This document shows positions 1 to 10,537 of a stretch of 64,000 nt of DNA, piece after piece (within the stretch, counting starts at the first letter, position 1; every line of letters starts with the position of its first letter). Origin of the DNA: Paraphoma chrysanthemicola. Its lineage: Eukaryota; Ascomycota; Dothideomycetes; Pleosporales; Phaeosphaeriaceae. The position numbers and the translations under genes were made by a program. The stretch covers positions 868,001-932,000 of the forward strand of contig JAGMWG010000014.1 of NCBI GenBank assembly GCA_020744225.1. Direction: 5' to 3'. Under the pieces are notes generated by a model, which saw nothing but the letters and a program-made list of their open reading frames with translations, was not told the DNA's origin and made no database searches.

Positions 1-1074
1 TAGTAGAAGGATGATGGCCAAGATAAGTGCCGCGCCAGCTAAACTGCCAACGACACTCCCGACAACTTGTGGTGTTTCCAGAGGGGTGCTGTTGCCGCTC
101 GAGCCAGTGCCGGCAGCCGCCGGGCTCTGACCCGGTGGTAAAGCTGTGCCGACTGCAGCGCCTCCTCCAGCACCACCAGCCGACGTGGTTCCTGCGTTTT
201 GCGAGGCGGTAGCACTTGCGCGTCGGGACGAGGCGGTTTCGTCAAAATCGAACGTCGAAGAACGACCAGATGGATCCAGGGAGAGGGCATCAGACGCGGA
301 CAAAAAGATGGAGGCGCTGTTGAGCGAGGCAATAGCTCCAGATGACAGGGAAGGTGTAGGATCAGAGGTGACGTTGGCAGCAGGAGATGGCGCCGCAGAT
401 AGAGGTGCAGGTACCACGCTGCTCCCTGGCATGCTAGTGGGTGCTGGTGAAGGGGTGACTGCGCCTGTACTAACTTGAGCCACTAGAGCGGATGCACCAG
501 ATGGCCATGGGTACGAAGGAACGACAAGATTGCTGGGAAAGGCTGGTACTGATGGCACCACAGGTTGGGCGGCAGTCGGAAATGGAGGAACCGAAGGCAC
601 TTGTGGTAATGATGGGACGGTTGGTACTGCCACAGAGGGCACAGCTGGAACTGACGGGACTACCGCACCTACGACGCCTGAAACCACGGGCGCGGCGATA
701 GAGTCCACGGCGTTGACGACAGGCGACGCTATGGGCGCAACCACGGATTCGACGACGTTGATGACAGCTGACACTGCGGGCGCAGCAACGGATTCTACAA
801 CGTTATTTGCGGCTGATACTACGGGCGCGGCAACAGAATCCACGACATTGTTGACTGCAGACGCGACCGGGGCAATGATGGCGGGAATCAGCCCTCCTGG
901 GGTGTCGACGGCTGGCTCCGGTGTGGATTCACTTGCATCTGCTTGCGTCTTGGTCTCTTGGCCCACCAGGTTTCCACTGGAGTCGACGGTAGCGATGACT
1001 TCCACGTTGACGGTCAGGACTCTTGTGGCGGCTTGTGCCTGCCGGCGGTGGTAGAAGCGGTGGTCCTTTGTCAT
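1..1074 (-). CDS. Ser/Pro/Val-rich single-pass membrane protein, 3' part outside window
   Basis: Reading the minus strand from the ATG at 1074 gives 358 open codons that run off the window edge. The protein starts MTKDHRFYHRRQAQA, has a short ordered N-terminal part (to about residue 45), then four 15-residue Val/Ala-rich repeats (residues 70-129), a long Pro/Val/Ser stretch, a Ser/Thr-rich part with one N-glycosylation sequon (NVT) and a Gly/Ala-rich linker. It ends in a strongly hydrophobic segment (SLAGAALILAIILLL, about residues 343-358) that looks like a transmembrane helix just before the edge. The layout resembles fungal Mid2-like or SKG6-type surface sensors with a Ser/Thr-rich outer stalk, one helix and a cytoplasmic tail; this is inference from architecture. 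No signal peptide follows this ATG, so an upstream exon could be missing. Confidence 0.7.
   Translation of the reverse strand, partial: MTKDHRFYHRRQAQAATRVLTVNVEVIATVDSSGNLVGQETKTQADASESTPEPAVDTPGGLIPAIIAPVASAVNNVVDSVAAPVVSAANNVVESVAAPAVSAVINVVESVVAPIASPVVNAVDSIAAPVVSGVVGAVVPSVPAVPSVAVPTVPSLPQVPSVPPFPTAAQPVVPSVPAFPSNLVVPSYPWPSGASALVAQVSTGAVTPSPAPTSMPGSSVVPAPLSAAPSPAANVTSDPTPSLSSGAIASLNSASIFLSASDALSLDPSGRSSTFDFDETASSRRASATASQNAGTTSAGGAGGGAAVGTALPPGQSPAAAGTGSSGNSTPLETPQVVGSVVGSLAGAALILAIILLL
688..867 (-). repeat. four tandem 45-base units coding a 15-aa repeat
   Basis: Within the membrane protein above, residues 70-129 fall into four units of 15 residues with the pattern [VAI]xSxxxNxVxSxxAP. 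Each ends in AAP or VAP and carries VVDS, VVES or AVDS in the middle. The DNA units are diverged from one another, so the repeat is old at nucleotide level but kept at protein level. Confidence 0.75.
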
Positions 1075-3132
1075 GGCGATGCGCTTTCTTCTCCTCTCCT
1101 TTTGCGCCAACAGTAGGCTGTCTAGAGCAGTATACAGATAGCCTTCGTCGGCCTCTGTCTCTTCTTCCCCCCTCTCGTTCGTTTGATGGTTCTGCGCTTG
1201 ATGAGGACGTAGTGTGCCGACTATAGATGGACGAGTCGGTGTTGGCGTAGTGTCCATAAAGCTTGTGAATGGTCTAGTGCAGGATGCGCACCAATGTAGC
1301 TCTCAGAGTGTCGGTGGCGAAGGCGCTATGTGTGCGTGACATGTGTTGTAGTGAGCGTAGCGAGTTGGACGGTGTTGGCGCTATACAAAGGAGTGGACGT
1401 TGGTTGGGGCTGTGGCCAGGGTATAGTCCAGTCAATGGATGCAATGCAGAAAGCGCAGAGGGAGTGTCGAGAAACGAACGGACGCCAAAGGGCTGGCTGG
1501 CAGAGGAAGGATCTGGCGAGCGATCAGCGCTGCAATGGCTGCCAAAGTCGCGGGTAAGTTTAGCGACAACGTGATCACGCACCTGGACGCGGTCAATGGA
1601 CCAGCATTCACTGTACGGAGCAAGTGGCTCGCGCAGGTAGGCGGCCGACTGCTATGAGAGGCGGCGAAATGTGGGGACTGAGGGCGATATTGCAAGCGTC
1701 GTCTTCTGCTGTGCGTGGTGCAACGTAGCGGGGACCACCTGGGCGAAGGGTCGCTGTCGCGATGCGGCGTGCAACCGTTGTGTATTCGACAACGGGTCGT
1801 CCTCTCTCGGTCCTGGTCCTGGTCCTGGTCCTAAGTGCTCCCCCAGAGCCGCGCAGCACTGGAGAGATGGAATTGTCGACGTCGCAGCGGGAGTCGTGGT
1901 GGGAGAAGGAGCACTGGAGCGAGAGCAGACGCACGGCACCGCCGTTGGGGTGTACTGTAGGACGGGCCAGTCCCGTCTGATTGGCTTCTGTGGCTTCGAA
2001 GCGAAATCAGAACCACCCAAAATAGACGAAGCCCACCGAGCAAACTACTACCATGACGCAGGCCCCGGAAATTATCGCAGTCTGATAGCGGACGGGAGAA
2101 CAAACCACTTGCTGAACGCAGCGGTTGTCTGATTGTCGCTCGACTGCTATCCGCATATCTCAGCCGTCTGGTACCTACGTCTGGCCCTCATATCCATCGC
2201 ATCGAGGGTGTGTATGCTGCGACTGAGATTTGCTTGTCTGGTTGGCTAGTCCCATGTGCAGCTCTCCGGCCCGTCCTGCAAAAGCTCGCACCACCTAAGC
2301 GCACATCCAGGAACGCCATTCTGGAACACGCCTTGACTCTCACGGAGAAGTCTATTCTTTCTTTAACCGCCAGCACCGCTAATGGCACGCTCCGTCGTCG
2401 CACATGCGGCCACGAGCCTCGTTTCGCAGGCCCAAAGAGTCACACTGTCCGTCCAAAGACAGTCCTGTCCAAATTAAATGCCATTTCTGCCCGTCCAGAC
2501 GCGGCTCGTGTTTCCTGGGGCTGGTGGTTTATTGCCAAGCTCATCTCAAGAAACCATGTTTCGCTAGGGTTGCTTGTCCTGCCGCCCTGCTCACCATCTT
2601 CTCGTCTGCATCAAATCGACCGGGGTTGCGCTCTCCTTTTTCTGCTCCTCTCCACAACAATCTGCCACGCTGCAAAATCGGGAGGAGGATCACCGGTGGC
2701 TGGTCCAGGCCACGGATAAGAACCAGAGTGCTGCATGGGGGTCGCAGACGTGCCTGCCGCTTGAGCCGTGCACGAAGGCGGACGTGAATCCAAACCAGGC
2801 TTGCGATATGGCAAAGTGTTCGGTCTCCTTCAAGTAGCAGATGCGAACTGAGCGCAGTACGACTAGCAGATGGCGTGGTGGCGGTACCTGCAGACGTTGC
2901 CTCGTGGGGCGGTGGACGGCCTACCGTACTGTGTACGCAGCCAGCCCCAGTTTTCCCTGCGAAGTTACCCCTCCATCCACTGAAAAGTATACACTGTTGG
3001 CCAAGCTGCGCTGCGGCTACGACCACGTTCATTGCTCAAGCTTCACCTGACACAGACTTATAAACACTCTGAGAATCATGAAAGTCGCGAGTGTTGTAGC
3101 TTGCACACCCACTCACAGCACGCCCAGCGAAT
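1075..3132. other. intergenic, about 2 kb, no supported gene
   Basis: It lies between two divergent genes and so contains both of their upstream regions. Short ORFs exist in all frames, but none has a recognisable domain, plausible composition or splice signals. A GGTCCT hexanucleotide repeat lies in the middle. Confidence 0.6.
1809..1832. repeat. (GGTCCT)4 microsatellite
   Basis: Four perfect copies of the hexamer GGTCCT in the upstream region between divergent genes. It produces a spurious Gly-Pro or Leu-Val repeat in the overlapping ORFs. Confidence 0.9.
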
Positions 3133-5239
3133 ATGACGTCGCATCAACATGGGGCAGCATCAACCCAACATGAAGCTTGCATCGGTCGGCAACCACCACC
3201 TTTACCACCACGAAGTGTTTCTTTGACGACTGCGCCGGCTTCCCGCGCTGCGCCCTCGATGGCTATGTCTTCCCACGACCCGCGGTCTTCCTCTACCCAG
3301 TCGCTTGTTCCAGATCCAGCTGTGGACAGCTCACAGCTGCGGCGTGTGCTGCTAGTCTATCTCCATGGCTTCATGGGCAACGAAACCAGTTTCAGAAGTT
3401 TTCCAGCTCATGTACACAACCTTGCGACCGTCACACTTGCAGACACGCACGTTGTGCACACGAAGCTCTACCCGCGGTATCAGTCGCGAAACACGCTCGA
3501 GATAGCGAGAGACAATTTCTCCAATTGGTAGCTCATACTTGTTATGACCATACCAGTAGCTAACGAGTCGTAGGCTGGCTCCACACGAAGACCAATGGAC
3601 TGATGTGATTTTGCTTGGGCACTCCATGGGTGGCCTGTTGGCTGCAGACATTGCTTTAGCCTTTCGGCATCGCATAGTCGGAGTCATCAACTTCGACGTA
3701 CCATTTCTAGGCATGCATCCAGGTATCGTCAAGGCTGGTCTCGGCAGCATCTTCAGCCCGCCGCCTGCGCCCGCCGATGTGATTGCCGAAGAGCCATCAG
3801 AGAAAAAACCCAGCCGCATTGGGACACTCTTCAACCCCAAGCCATCTGACCCCAATTTCAACCCTTCATTCCACAACGACGTTCAGCTGCCCGTGCGAAA
3901 AGGCTGGGAGAACACCCTACATTGGCTCAACAAGCACTACTCCAATGGCTTGAGACAGGGTGCGAAGAGCCTCGTAAAGTCTCACTTCGAATTCGGTGGT
4001 GCCATGGCAGATTATCGGGAGCTGAAAGATAGGTATGCCAGAGTGCGGGCCCTGGAGGAAGACGATGAAGGGAAGAGGAAATCTGCTAACCCAGGAGTTG
4101 CTTCACCGCCGCGGGTCCGCTTTGTCAACTATTACACCGTGAGCACGGGAAGGCCAAAGAAACCGAAGTCGCCCAAGTCGCCATCACCCTCCAGACCTCC
4201 AAGTAGAGGGTTGCCAAGTCATGACAGCGATGTCGGTTCACTTGCATCACAGTCTCAGCCAGCGTTGACCAGTATGAGGTCCGCGCCTGCTGCACATAGC
4301 CCACGAATTTCTGTCGAGGTCCAAGAGCATAGGGGAACCGATATCATACCTGTCAGCCCGCAAGAGCCACTCTCTGCAACCTCTCCGGTGGACAGCATAG
4401 GTGTGCAGAGTCCGACACGACAGATGAGTGAGCCTTTGAAACTTCCGGAGATTCCTCCTATACCCCATGAACCGCCTTTTGTAGATCTCATGCAATTTTC
4501 GGACAAGGTACAGCGAAAAGCAGCCGAGAAAGAGCATGATCAGGCACTCAAGGAGTACCAGAAGGCCGTTAAGGCGCGCAACAAAGCCATCAATGAGCGA
4601 ACGAAGCTCGAAGAGAAGTGGGAGAAGCAACAACAACAGCAGCAGCAGCAGCAGCAACACACCACAGAACGTCAACAGCATGAGCCAGAACATGATTTGA
4701 GGGATTCTACTCCAAGCAATGACCTCCACACCGGACACGAAATGCGACCGGAAGAAGCACCAGAAATTCAAGCCTTGGATGAAGATATTGGTGCCATGCA
4801 ATTGGGGGACGCTCCACATCGCGACCATAATGCAGGCCATCATCACCCATATGGCAATTACGACTTCTCTCGAAGCGCTATTCTCAACCAGGCTGCGCCG
4901 GACGACCAAGCTTCCATGACGGAATCATCCTACACGCTTGCGACAACGGACAGCAACGCGACGCAGCCACCAACGCCAGGTGTCGACGGCGATGCTGCAC
5001 CCAAGAAGAAGAAACTCAAGAAATTTTGCATGCTGCCGCCTAAAGATGCTCTAGGGAACAAGGATCCGACCTGGGTTCGCGTGTTCATGGAAAACATGGA
5101 CGAGGTGACGGCCCACACGTCACTCTTCTTCGTCAACGAGACTTATGAGCGACTTGTGGGCGACGTCGGTGCCAGAGTTGAAGAATGGATCCGTGAGGCG
5201 GACAGCATGCGCGTTGTTCGGGAAATGCAAGGCTACTAA
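3133..5239 (+). CDS. DUF676-type alpha/beta-hydrolase (serine esterase/lipase-like)
   Basis: Two exons, 3133-3527 and 3574-5239. The 46-base intron has donor GTAGCT, branch GCTAAC and acceptor TAG, and splicing joins residues around W132 to give 686 aa. The N-terminal part has the hydrolase start (LLVYLHGFMGNETSF, about residue 73) and after the intron the nucleophile elbow GHSMGG with the presumed catalytic Ser, followed by VGVINFDVPFLGMHPG, typical of fungal DUF676 esterases. The middle is low-complexity (Ser/Pro-rich) with a charged, probably coiled segment and a ten-Gln run. A basic patch KKKKLKKF precedes a conserved C-terminal block (MLPPKDALGNKDPTWVRVFM). Substrate is unknown. It is convergent with the next gene, only about 70 bases away. 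Confidence 0.85.
4628..4657 (+). repeat. CAA/CAG tract coding ten glutamines
   Basis: Three CAA, six CAG and one CAA codons in a row inside the coiled region of the DUF676 esterase. The pure CAG part is a likely length-polymorphic microsatellite. Confidence 0.9.
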
Positions 5240-5307
5240 TCATCTCCGTTGCTATTGTGACAGACGCTAGATACCCAATCCATCCTTCTACATGTCCTAG
5301 ACAATCT

Positions 5308-5853
5308 TCAGATCCAGCCTTTCGCAGTCGCTGCCCAACCCAATCCTGAAAGCGCCCAGGATGTACTCAATGCCCCAAGCAACCACACGACTTGCTCGCT
5401 GCCTCGGATTGCGTCGTTGAACTTCTGGACAAACGGAACACGCGTTTGCACCTTCTCGTTCCAGAAGTTGGCCATGTGCGTGCGAGTGAAGAGGAGCATG
5501 ATGGTATTCGCGGCGCTGGCTGCGATGAGCACGGTGGGCGAGGAGCCATGCGACGTCGAGAGTAGGACGAGTGGGGTGACGAATGATATCAGGAGCTGGA
5601 AGTCGTTGAGCATATATTTCTTGTGGTGAGAGCTGCAGATACTCACACTGATAGTCCCACTAGCTTGCGTTGTCCTAGTCTTGTGCAGTCTGTGTGCCGC
5701 TGTGTTGCTCCATTCTGCTGCCTTCTCGCTCTGCTTCTCGTACTGTTGCAGGCGGGTGATGTTCTGGTATGAGAGGAATAGTCCGTAGCCGGACAGAGCG
5801 GAGGTGCAGACGAGCTGTAGGATGGATTTGCCGAGCGGTATTGGGTTGTCCAT
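5308..5853 (-). CDS. small conserved-looking membrane protein, unknown function
   Basis: The frame is open from an ATG at 5955; the ATG at 5853 (MDNPIPLGKSILQLVC) is my preferred start because the 34 residues before it look like untranslated leader. The 181-aa product has a hydrophobic N-terminal segment (SILQLVCTSALSGYGLFL), a charged stretch, and further hydrophobic segments (LLISFVTPLVLLS, VLIAASAANTIMLLF, VVWLLGALSTSWALSGLGW), so probably three to four membrane passes. Bases 5596-5646 can be read as a 51-base intron (donor GTGAGT, branch-like CTCAAC, acceptor CCAG) whose removal keeps the frame and gives 164 aa. I do not recognise the family beyond a fungal integral membrane protein. Confidence 0.6.
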   Translation of the reverse strand: MDNPIPLGKSILQLVCTSALSGYGLFLSYQNITRLQQYEKQSEKAAEWSNTAAHRLHKTRTTQASGTISVSICSSHHKKYMLNDFQLLISFVTPLVLLSTSHGSSPTVLIAASAANTIMLLFTRTHMANFWNEKVQTRVPFVQKFNDAIRGSEQVVWLLGALSTSWALSGLGWAATAKGWI

Positions 5854-7063
5854 GTTGTGTGTGAGTGTCTTACTCCAAGCTGAAACTCTCGGTGTGAACT
5901 TGTGGGGTGCAGTGAAGCTTGAATTGGATCCACACGACTTGGTGATCGACGTCATTCCAGGATCAGCCAGATGGACTGGGATATCCCTGTCCAGGCTCGC
6001 TTAAACCGCAGTTGGAGCTTCGAGCTTGGATTGACCGTTGAAGTCGAGAAGGTTCATTGGTTTGGCACTTGCAGTCATGGAATAGTGTTGGCCTTGTCGC
6101 AAGCTATAAAATACCTTCGCCATCTTAAATCTCGTTCCGATAGCATTGCAGCACGAGGTCGAATCTGCTTCGTCAGGCTGTTTGTTGTCCGGTTCCCAAG
6201 CTATCGTATTACTCGGAAAGTGCATGAGACGAGATAAGAGCTTTTGTTGTCAATGCTACGAACCGAGAAGCTTGTCGTTTACCCAATGGTCGCAGGCATC
6301 ATCTGCGGTTTTGCGTATCCACGGCAAGGAATCGTCGAAAAGATCACGGCTCCAGACCCAGGAGCTGGAGCTGATGCATCTGTGCTCGTTGCCGAGGCGG
6401 AGATGCTGCCATGGCGTGATTGGTGGATGGAGCGTCACGCGGCTGGTCACATCCTCCGATCCTGATGAGCCGGGTGAAACGGCCTGTTACTCGTCTGCAA
6501 ATGGATGTACAAGCCGTGCGCACATCAAGTCCGTGGTGCAAGCAGTCTCAAATCTCACAGCGTGATAATTGAACACAACAAGAGCGCTCCAAGTCGCGTT
6601 GCAAGACACGCGCAGAGGAGCTAGCGCGCCATGCGTCATCTGCTCGAGCTCGAATCCCTGCGGCTACGAAGTTAGTGGCGCAAGCTCCAGCATCGTGGTC
6701 CCACGGGTTTGTTTGATGTGAACCGTCATCTCTCAACCAATAAACATAGCGCGGAAGACCCTGTCGAGCCGTTGGAATTAAACTCTATTGCTTCACTTCC
6801 TGTGCATGAATGAAAGGCAATTGCAATCACTCCAGTTCACCAGCTGCATCTGCACTTCGGAGCGCTTGCATACTTAGCGACATTGCCGCCGCTCACTTCG
6901 GTACAACAGCAACCTAGGATCGGCGCCAACTTCAACTACGTCGCTGCGGGGAAGCTGCCATAATCGAGCTAAGCTTCGCCTTTCAACTTGAGCGTGTGCG
7001 AGCGTGACCTCTCTTGCTCCTTCCTACAACGAGCCCCATATTCCCTCTGCCAGCGCCGTCGTA
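5854..7063. other. intergenic, about 1.2 kb, no supported gene
   Basis: It holds the upstream regions of the small membrane protein (minus) and glycogenin (plus). The short ORFs here lack splice signals and sensible composition. I see no RNA gene. Confidence 0.6.
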
Positions 7064-10000
7064 ATGGCGCGACCTTTGGAAGATGTGTACTGCACAGTGA
7101 GTTCCTTTCAGGTAGTACAAGTACGCGAGCTAACGTGCATTACAGCTGCTGATGAGCGACTCCTACTTGCCAGGTAAGTAGATTCACGCGTCCTGAGCGG
7201 GAAGCTCGAGTTTCCTTGCGCAAAGAAAAGCGTCCTTACGAAGCTACGCTAACAATCACAGGTGCTGCTGTACTTGCGCATTCCCTTCGCGATGCGGGCA
7301 CGAAGAAGAAGCTCGCAGTCCTCATTACGCTGGACACGTTGTCCGCCGATACGATTACCCAGTTGAAAACGCTATATGACTATCTTATACCAGTCGAGCG
7401 CATACGAACTCCCAGTCCCGCGAACCTCTTTCTCATGGGCCGTCCCGATTTGTCCTTTGCCTTCACCAAGATCGCCCTGTGGAGACAGACACAGTTCCGC
7501 AAGATCGTCTATCTCGACGCCGACGTTGTTGCCCTACGAGCTTTGGACGAGCTCTTCGATATCGAGGCTTCCTTTGCCGCAGCCCCGGACATTGGCTGGC
7601 CAGACGCCTTCAACAGCGGTGTCATGGTCATCTCGCCCAACATGGGTGAGTACTGGGCACTGCAGACCATGGCTGCCAGCGGAGACAGCTTTGATGGAGC
7701 AGACCAAGGGTTGCTGAATCAGTACTTTGAGCATCGGCCCTGGCAGCGACTCAAATTCACTTACAATTGTACGCCCAATGCCGAATACCAGTGGGAGCCG
7801 GCGTATCGCCATTACAAGCGGGACATTAGCGCTGTGCACTTCATAGGCAAGAAAAAGCCTTGGTCTGGGGAACGCTCAGGCGGACCAGGTGTCTACGGCG
7901 AACTTTTGAGTCGCTGGTGGCAGGTGCATGACAGACACTTAAGACAAGAAGCTTCAGGTAATGCTCAACAACAGATTGGAGGGGCTGCCGAGCATATTTC
8001 ATCCGCTGCCCCTGTACCCAATATTGTTATCGACCCCGAAGCTTCTGTCACCACCACCGAAGCCCCAATGACCGAACCTGGAGAAGACGCAGAGAATATT
8101 GACCAAGGTGTAGTAGAACCAACACCAACTGTACAACAACGGAAGTTCTCTGCGCCCGAAATGGAGTGGGACGCGACGAAGTTCGAGCCGCCAGTGCAGT
8201 CGAAACCCGAAGCTGCAAACTTCCCCACCGCTCAGTATACATTTAGCGATAGTCACCAGTTGTTCCAGGCGCCTCAAGCATACCCAGCGCCGCCAAAGGA
8301 CATGTGGTACCAAGTGCCAGAGGGCAAACCCAAACCGGCCGAGCTCCCACGCCCCATATTCCCATGGGAACAACAACCAGACAGACCTAAAGCTACTCGA
8401 ATCTTTGCGGAAGATCTTCCCCCTGTGCCGACACCTGCTCCTGCTGTATCGTCTCCAACGCATACTTTCTCCACGGTGCATTACGACGACAGTGTTCGAG
8501 CAGGGCTTGACAACTCATCTGCAGGAATGAAGAACTCTGAGTCCCCAAAAGACGCTGATGAGCAATGGCAGGCTTTCCAACAAAGCAATGCCAATGCATG
8601 GGACAGCGTCCCTGGTATAGAGAACTACGTGCGCGCGATCATGGACTCGCATGGTAGGCGGACTAAGACCCAAGTACTACAGCAGACTACCGCCACTGAG
8701 GAACTCGGCTCACCGCTGCTTGAACGGAGAAACCGGCGTGAAAGCCTGATCATTACCGACTTCCCATCGGCTGTCGAACGGCCAAGCCTTCCTGTCACGC
8801 CTGCGCCTATCAAGCGCCCGTCCTTCTGGGGCGAGGAGCGAAACGAAACGGGCGAGCTGCCAGCGGCAGAAGGCGTTCCTGACCAAACAGACTGGGTATG
8901 TCCACAGTGTGGGTTTTCTTCTTTCAATCCGTCAGATTTCCAGCGTCGTCGCGAGTCTCTTGCATCTGCTACTACCGCAGTGATCACACCAGTTCCCACA
9001 ACCACTTCGGCGATTTTGCCCAACCTAAGCCAAGAAGGTGAGGCAAATTCGGCGGAGGGTGTAGGTCCAGCAGCAAGCAGCAAGGTGGAGCTTCGTCCCA
9101 GCTCTCGCACAACTAGTCCGTCAGAAGCGCCCGAAAAGCCTGCGACCCCAGCCCACTCAAGAAGTGGTTTGACTCCTAGTGGAGTACCACTGGCATCTCT
9201 GACCGATCCGAGTCTCTTCGCGCGTCCTTCGCCTCCTTTAGATTTCAGCGCGTCCCTGCCTTTGGTGTCTGATTTGCAATGAGAACTTTAAGGCCAAAAA
9301 AGCCAACGTCACCACTATCAAAACACAGAGCTGACTTCGACTGCGTATAAAGAATCCCAATGCAAAGCTCGAGGAGCTACGACGATCATCGCTCGCCGAA
9401 TTCGAACACCTTGTGAAGGATCCACACCCGAATCCACCGTTGCGCGCGTTACCCGAGCATTCGGTTGTCCATCATGAGAGTTCAGCCGACCATCACTCGC
9501 TGACCCGAGGCTCTCCACTACCAGAGCATACGGGCACATCTGATGGTGCAGGAGAGAAGAGTAGTGGACAGACATCAGCTCAAGGTCCTATACCTGTGGC
9601 CAGATCAACTAGTCAGAGTTCACATGTTGCTGACAGTAGAATTGCTACGGTAGACTTCGCACAGAGCTCGGAATCTATTGGCAATCAGCAAGGCTCGTCA
9701 GCCAGCGCTGATACTGAGGAGGGCCTCTTCTTCTCCTCGCAGGGTCTGGTACCCGAGAACACTGTCTCAAGCTCCGATATCTCAAGCTCGACTTCACAGC
9801 AATACTCCGTTACTCAGTCTTCGTCATCTCAGCACTACTCCTCTTCCGGCACACAGCAGATACAATCTGGAAAGATGACCTTTACCCTTCCGAACTTTGG
9901 CAAAGACGACACGACTGAAGCCGGTAGAGCTGGGGCGGAAGTTCTCAGTCCAACGCAATCGCTCGAAGGTGCTCCGAAAGACGGCCCAGGTCTGTTCTAA
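7064..10000 (+). CDS. glycogenin glucosyltransferase (GT8), long C-terminal tail
   Basis: Glycogenin primes glycogen synthesis by self-glucosylation. Exon 1 is 7064-7096, exon 2 7146-7173, exon 3 from 7262; the introns of 49 and 88 bases both have GCTAAC branch sites. The start MARPLEDVYCT/LLMSDSYLPG/AAVLAHSL matches the GT8 fold opening. The metal-binding DxD is seen as YLDADVV, followed by NSGVMVISP, DGADQGLLNQYF and the domain end AVHFIGKKKPWSG. The tail is disordered but carries blocks typical of fungal glycogenins: RPIFPWEQQP, NAWDSVPGIENYVRAI and WVCPQCGFSS. The third exon stops at TGA 9280-9282. A further open frame (9353-10000, starting NPNAKLEELRRSSLAEFEH) has the same low-complexity style. 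It can be joined in phase by an intron 9265-9352, but donor GTGTCT and acceptor AAG are weak. The product is 694 aa without the join or about 903 aa with it. Confidence 0.85.
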
Positions 10001-10537
10001 TGCATCGGCTTCTTGCGGCATGGTCCGACACATTTGATGAACCAGGGTTCTTGACTGTTATTGAAGTGGGCTTCGGCCATGTTGATATGGCTATTGTTCC
10101 TCTAAGTCTGCTCTCCTTTTCACGATGTAACAATACTTTTCTTTACCCACTGTAGCCGCATCGCTTGCCTTTCCCTTAAGCATTTGCATCAGTAGCGTTG
10201 TTCACGGGACGCTGTACCGGTTTGCTTCGTCTACTTGTTTCTCCAGTCGTGCTCATGGGCGGTCTCGCTAGCAATATATCCATACTTTCCAACTATGCTG
10301 GACAGCATCGCTTTAAGAGCGACAAGGCCAGGATGTAAAGAATCGTGACAGGGTGAACCAGCGAGACTGCATGTCCAATGAAGTGTTGTATTCGACCACA
10401 AGCTAGCGTAGCACGACAAGAATTTGCTGGACATGGTTGCAAATGTGGGCCGACCGAGGTCAAGCTTGGACTAGAAGCTGTCACTTCGTGTTGACGGTTG
10501 GGCGTTCGCGTTCGCTCCTTCCATAGCAATACAAAAG
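10001..10537. other. intergenic between glycogenin and dipeptidase
   Basis: It holds the 3' region of the glycogenin gene and the upstream region of the peptidase gene on the same strand. I see no ORF or RNA that I can support. Confidence 0.6.

Noticed and set aside
4247..4909. 220-codon minus ORF with a poly-Leu run that looks like membrane helices
   Set aside because: The poly-Leu is the antisense of the poly-Gln tract of the DUF676 gene; the plus frame has the real domain.
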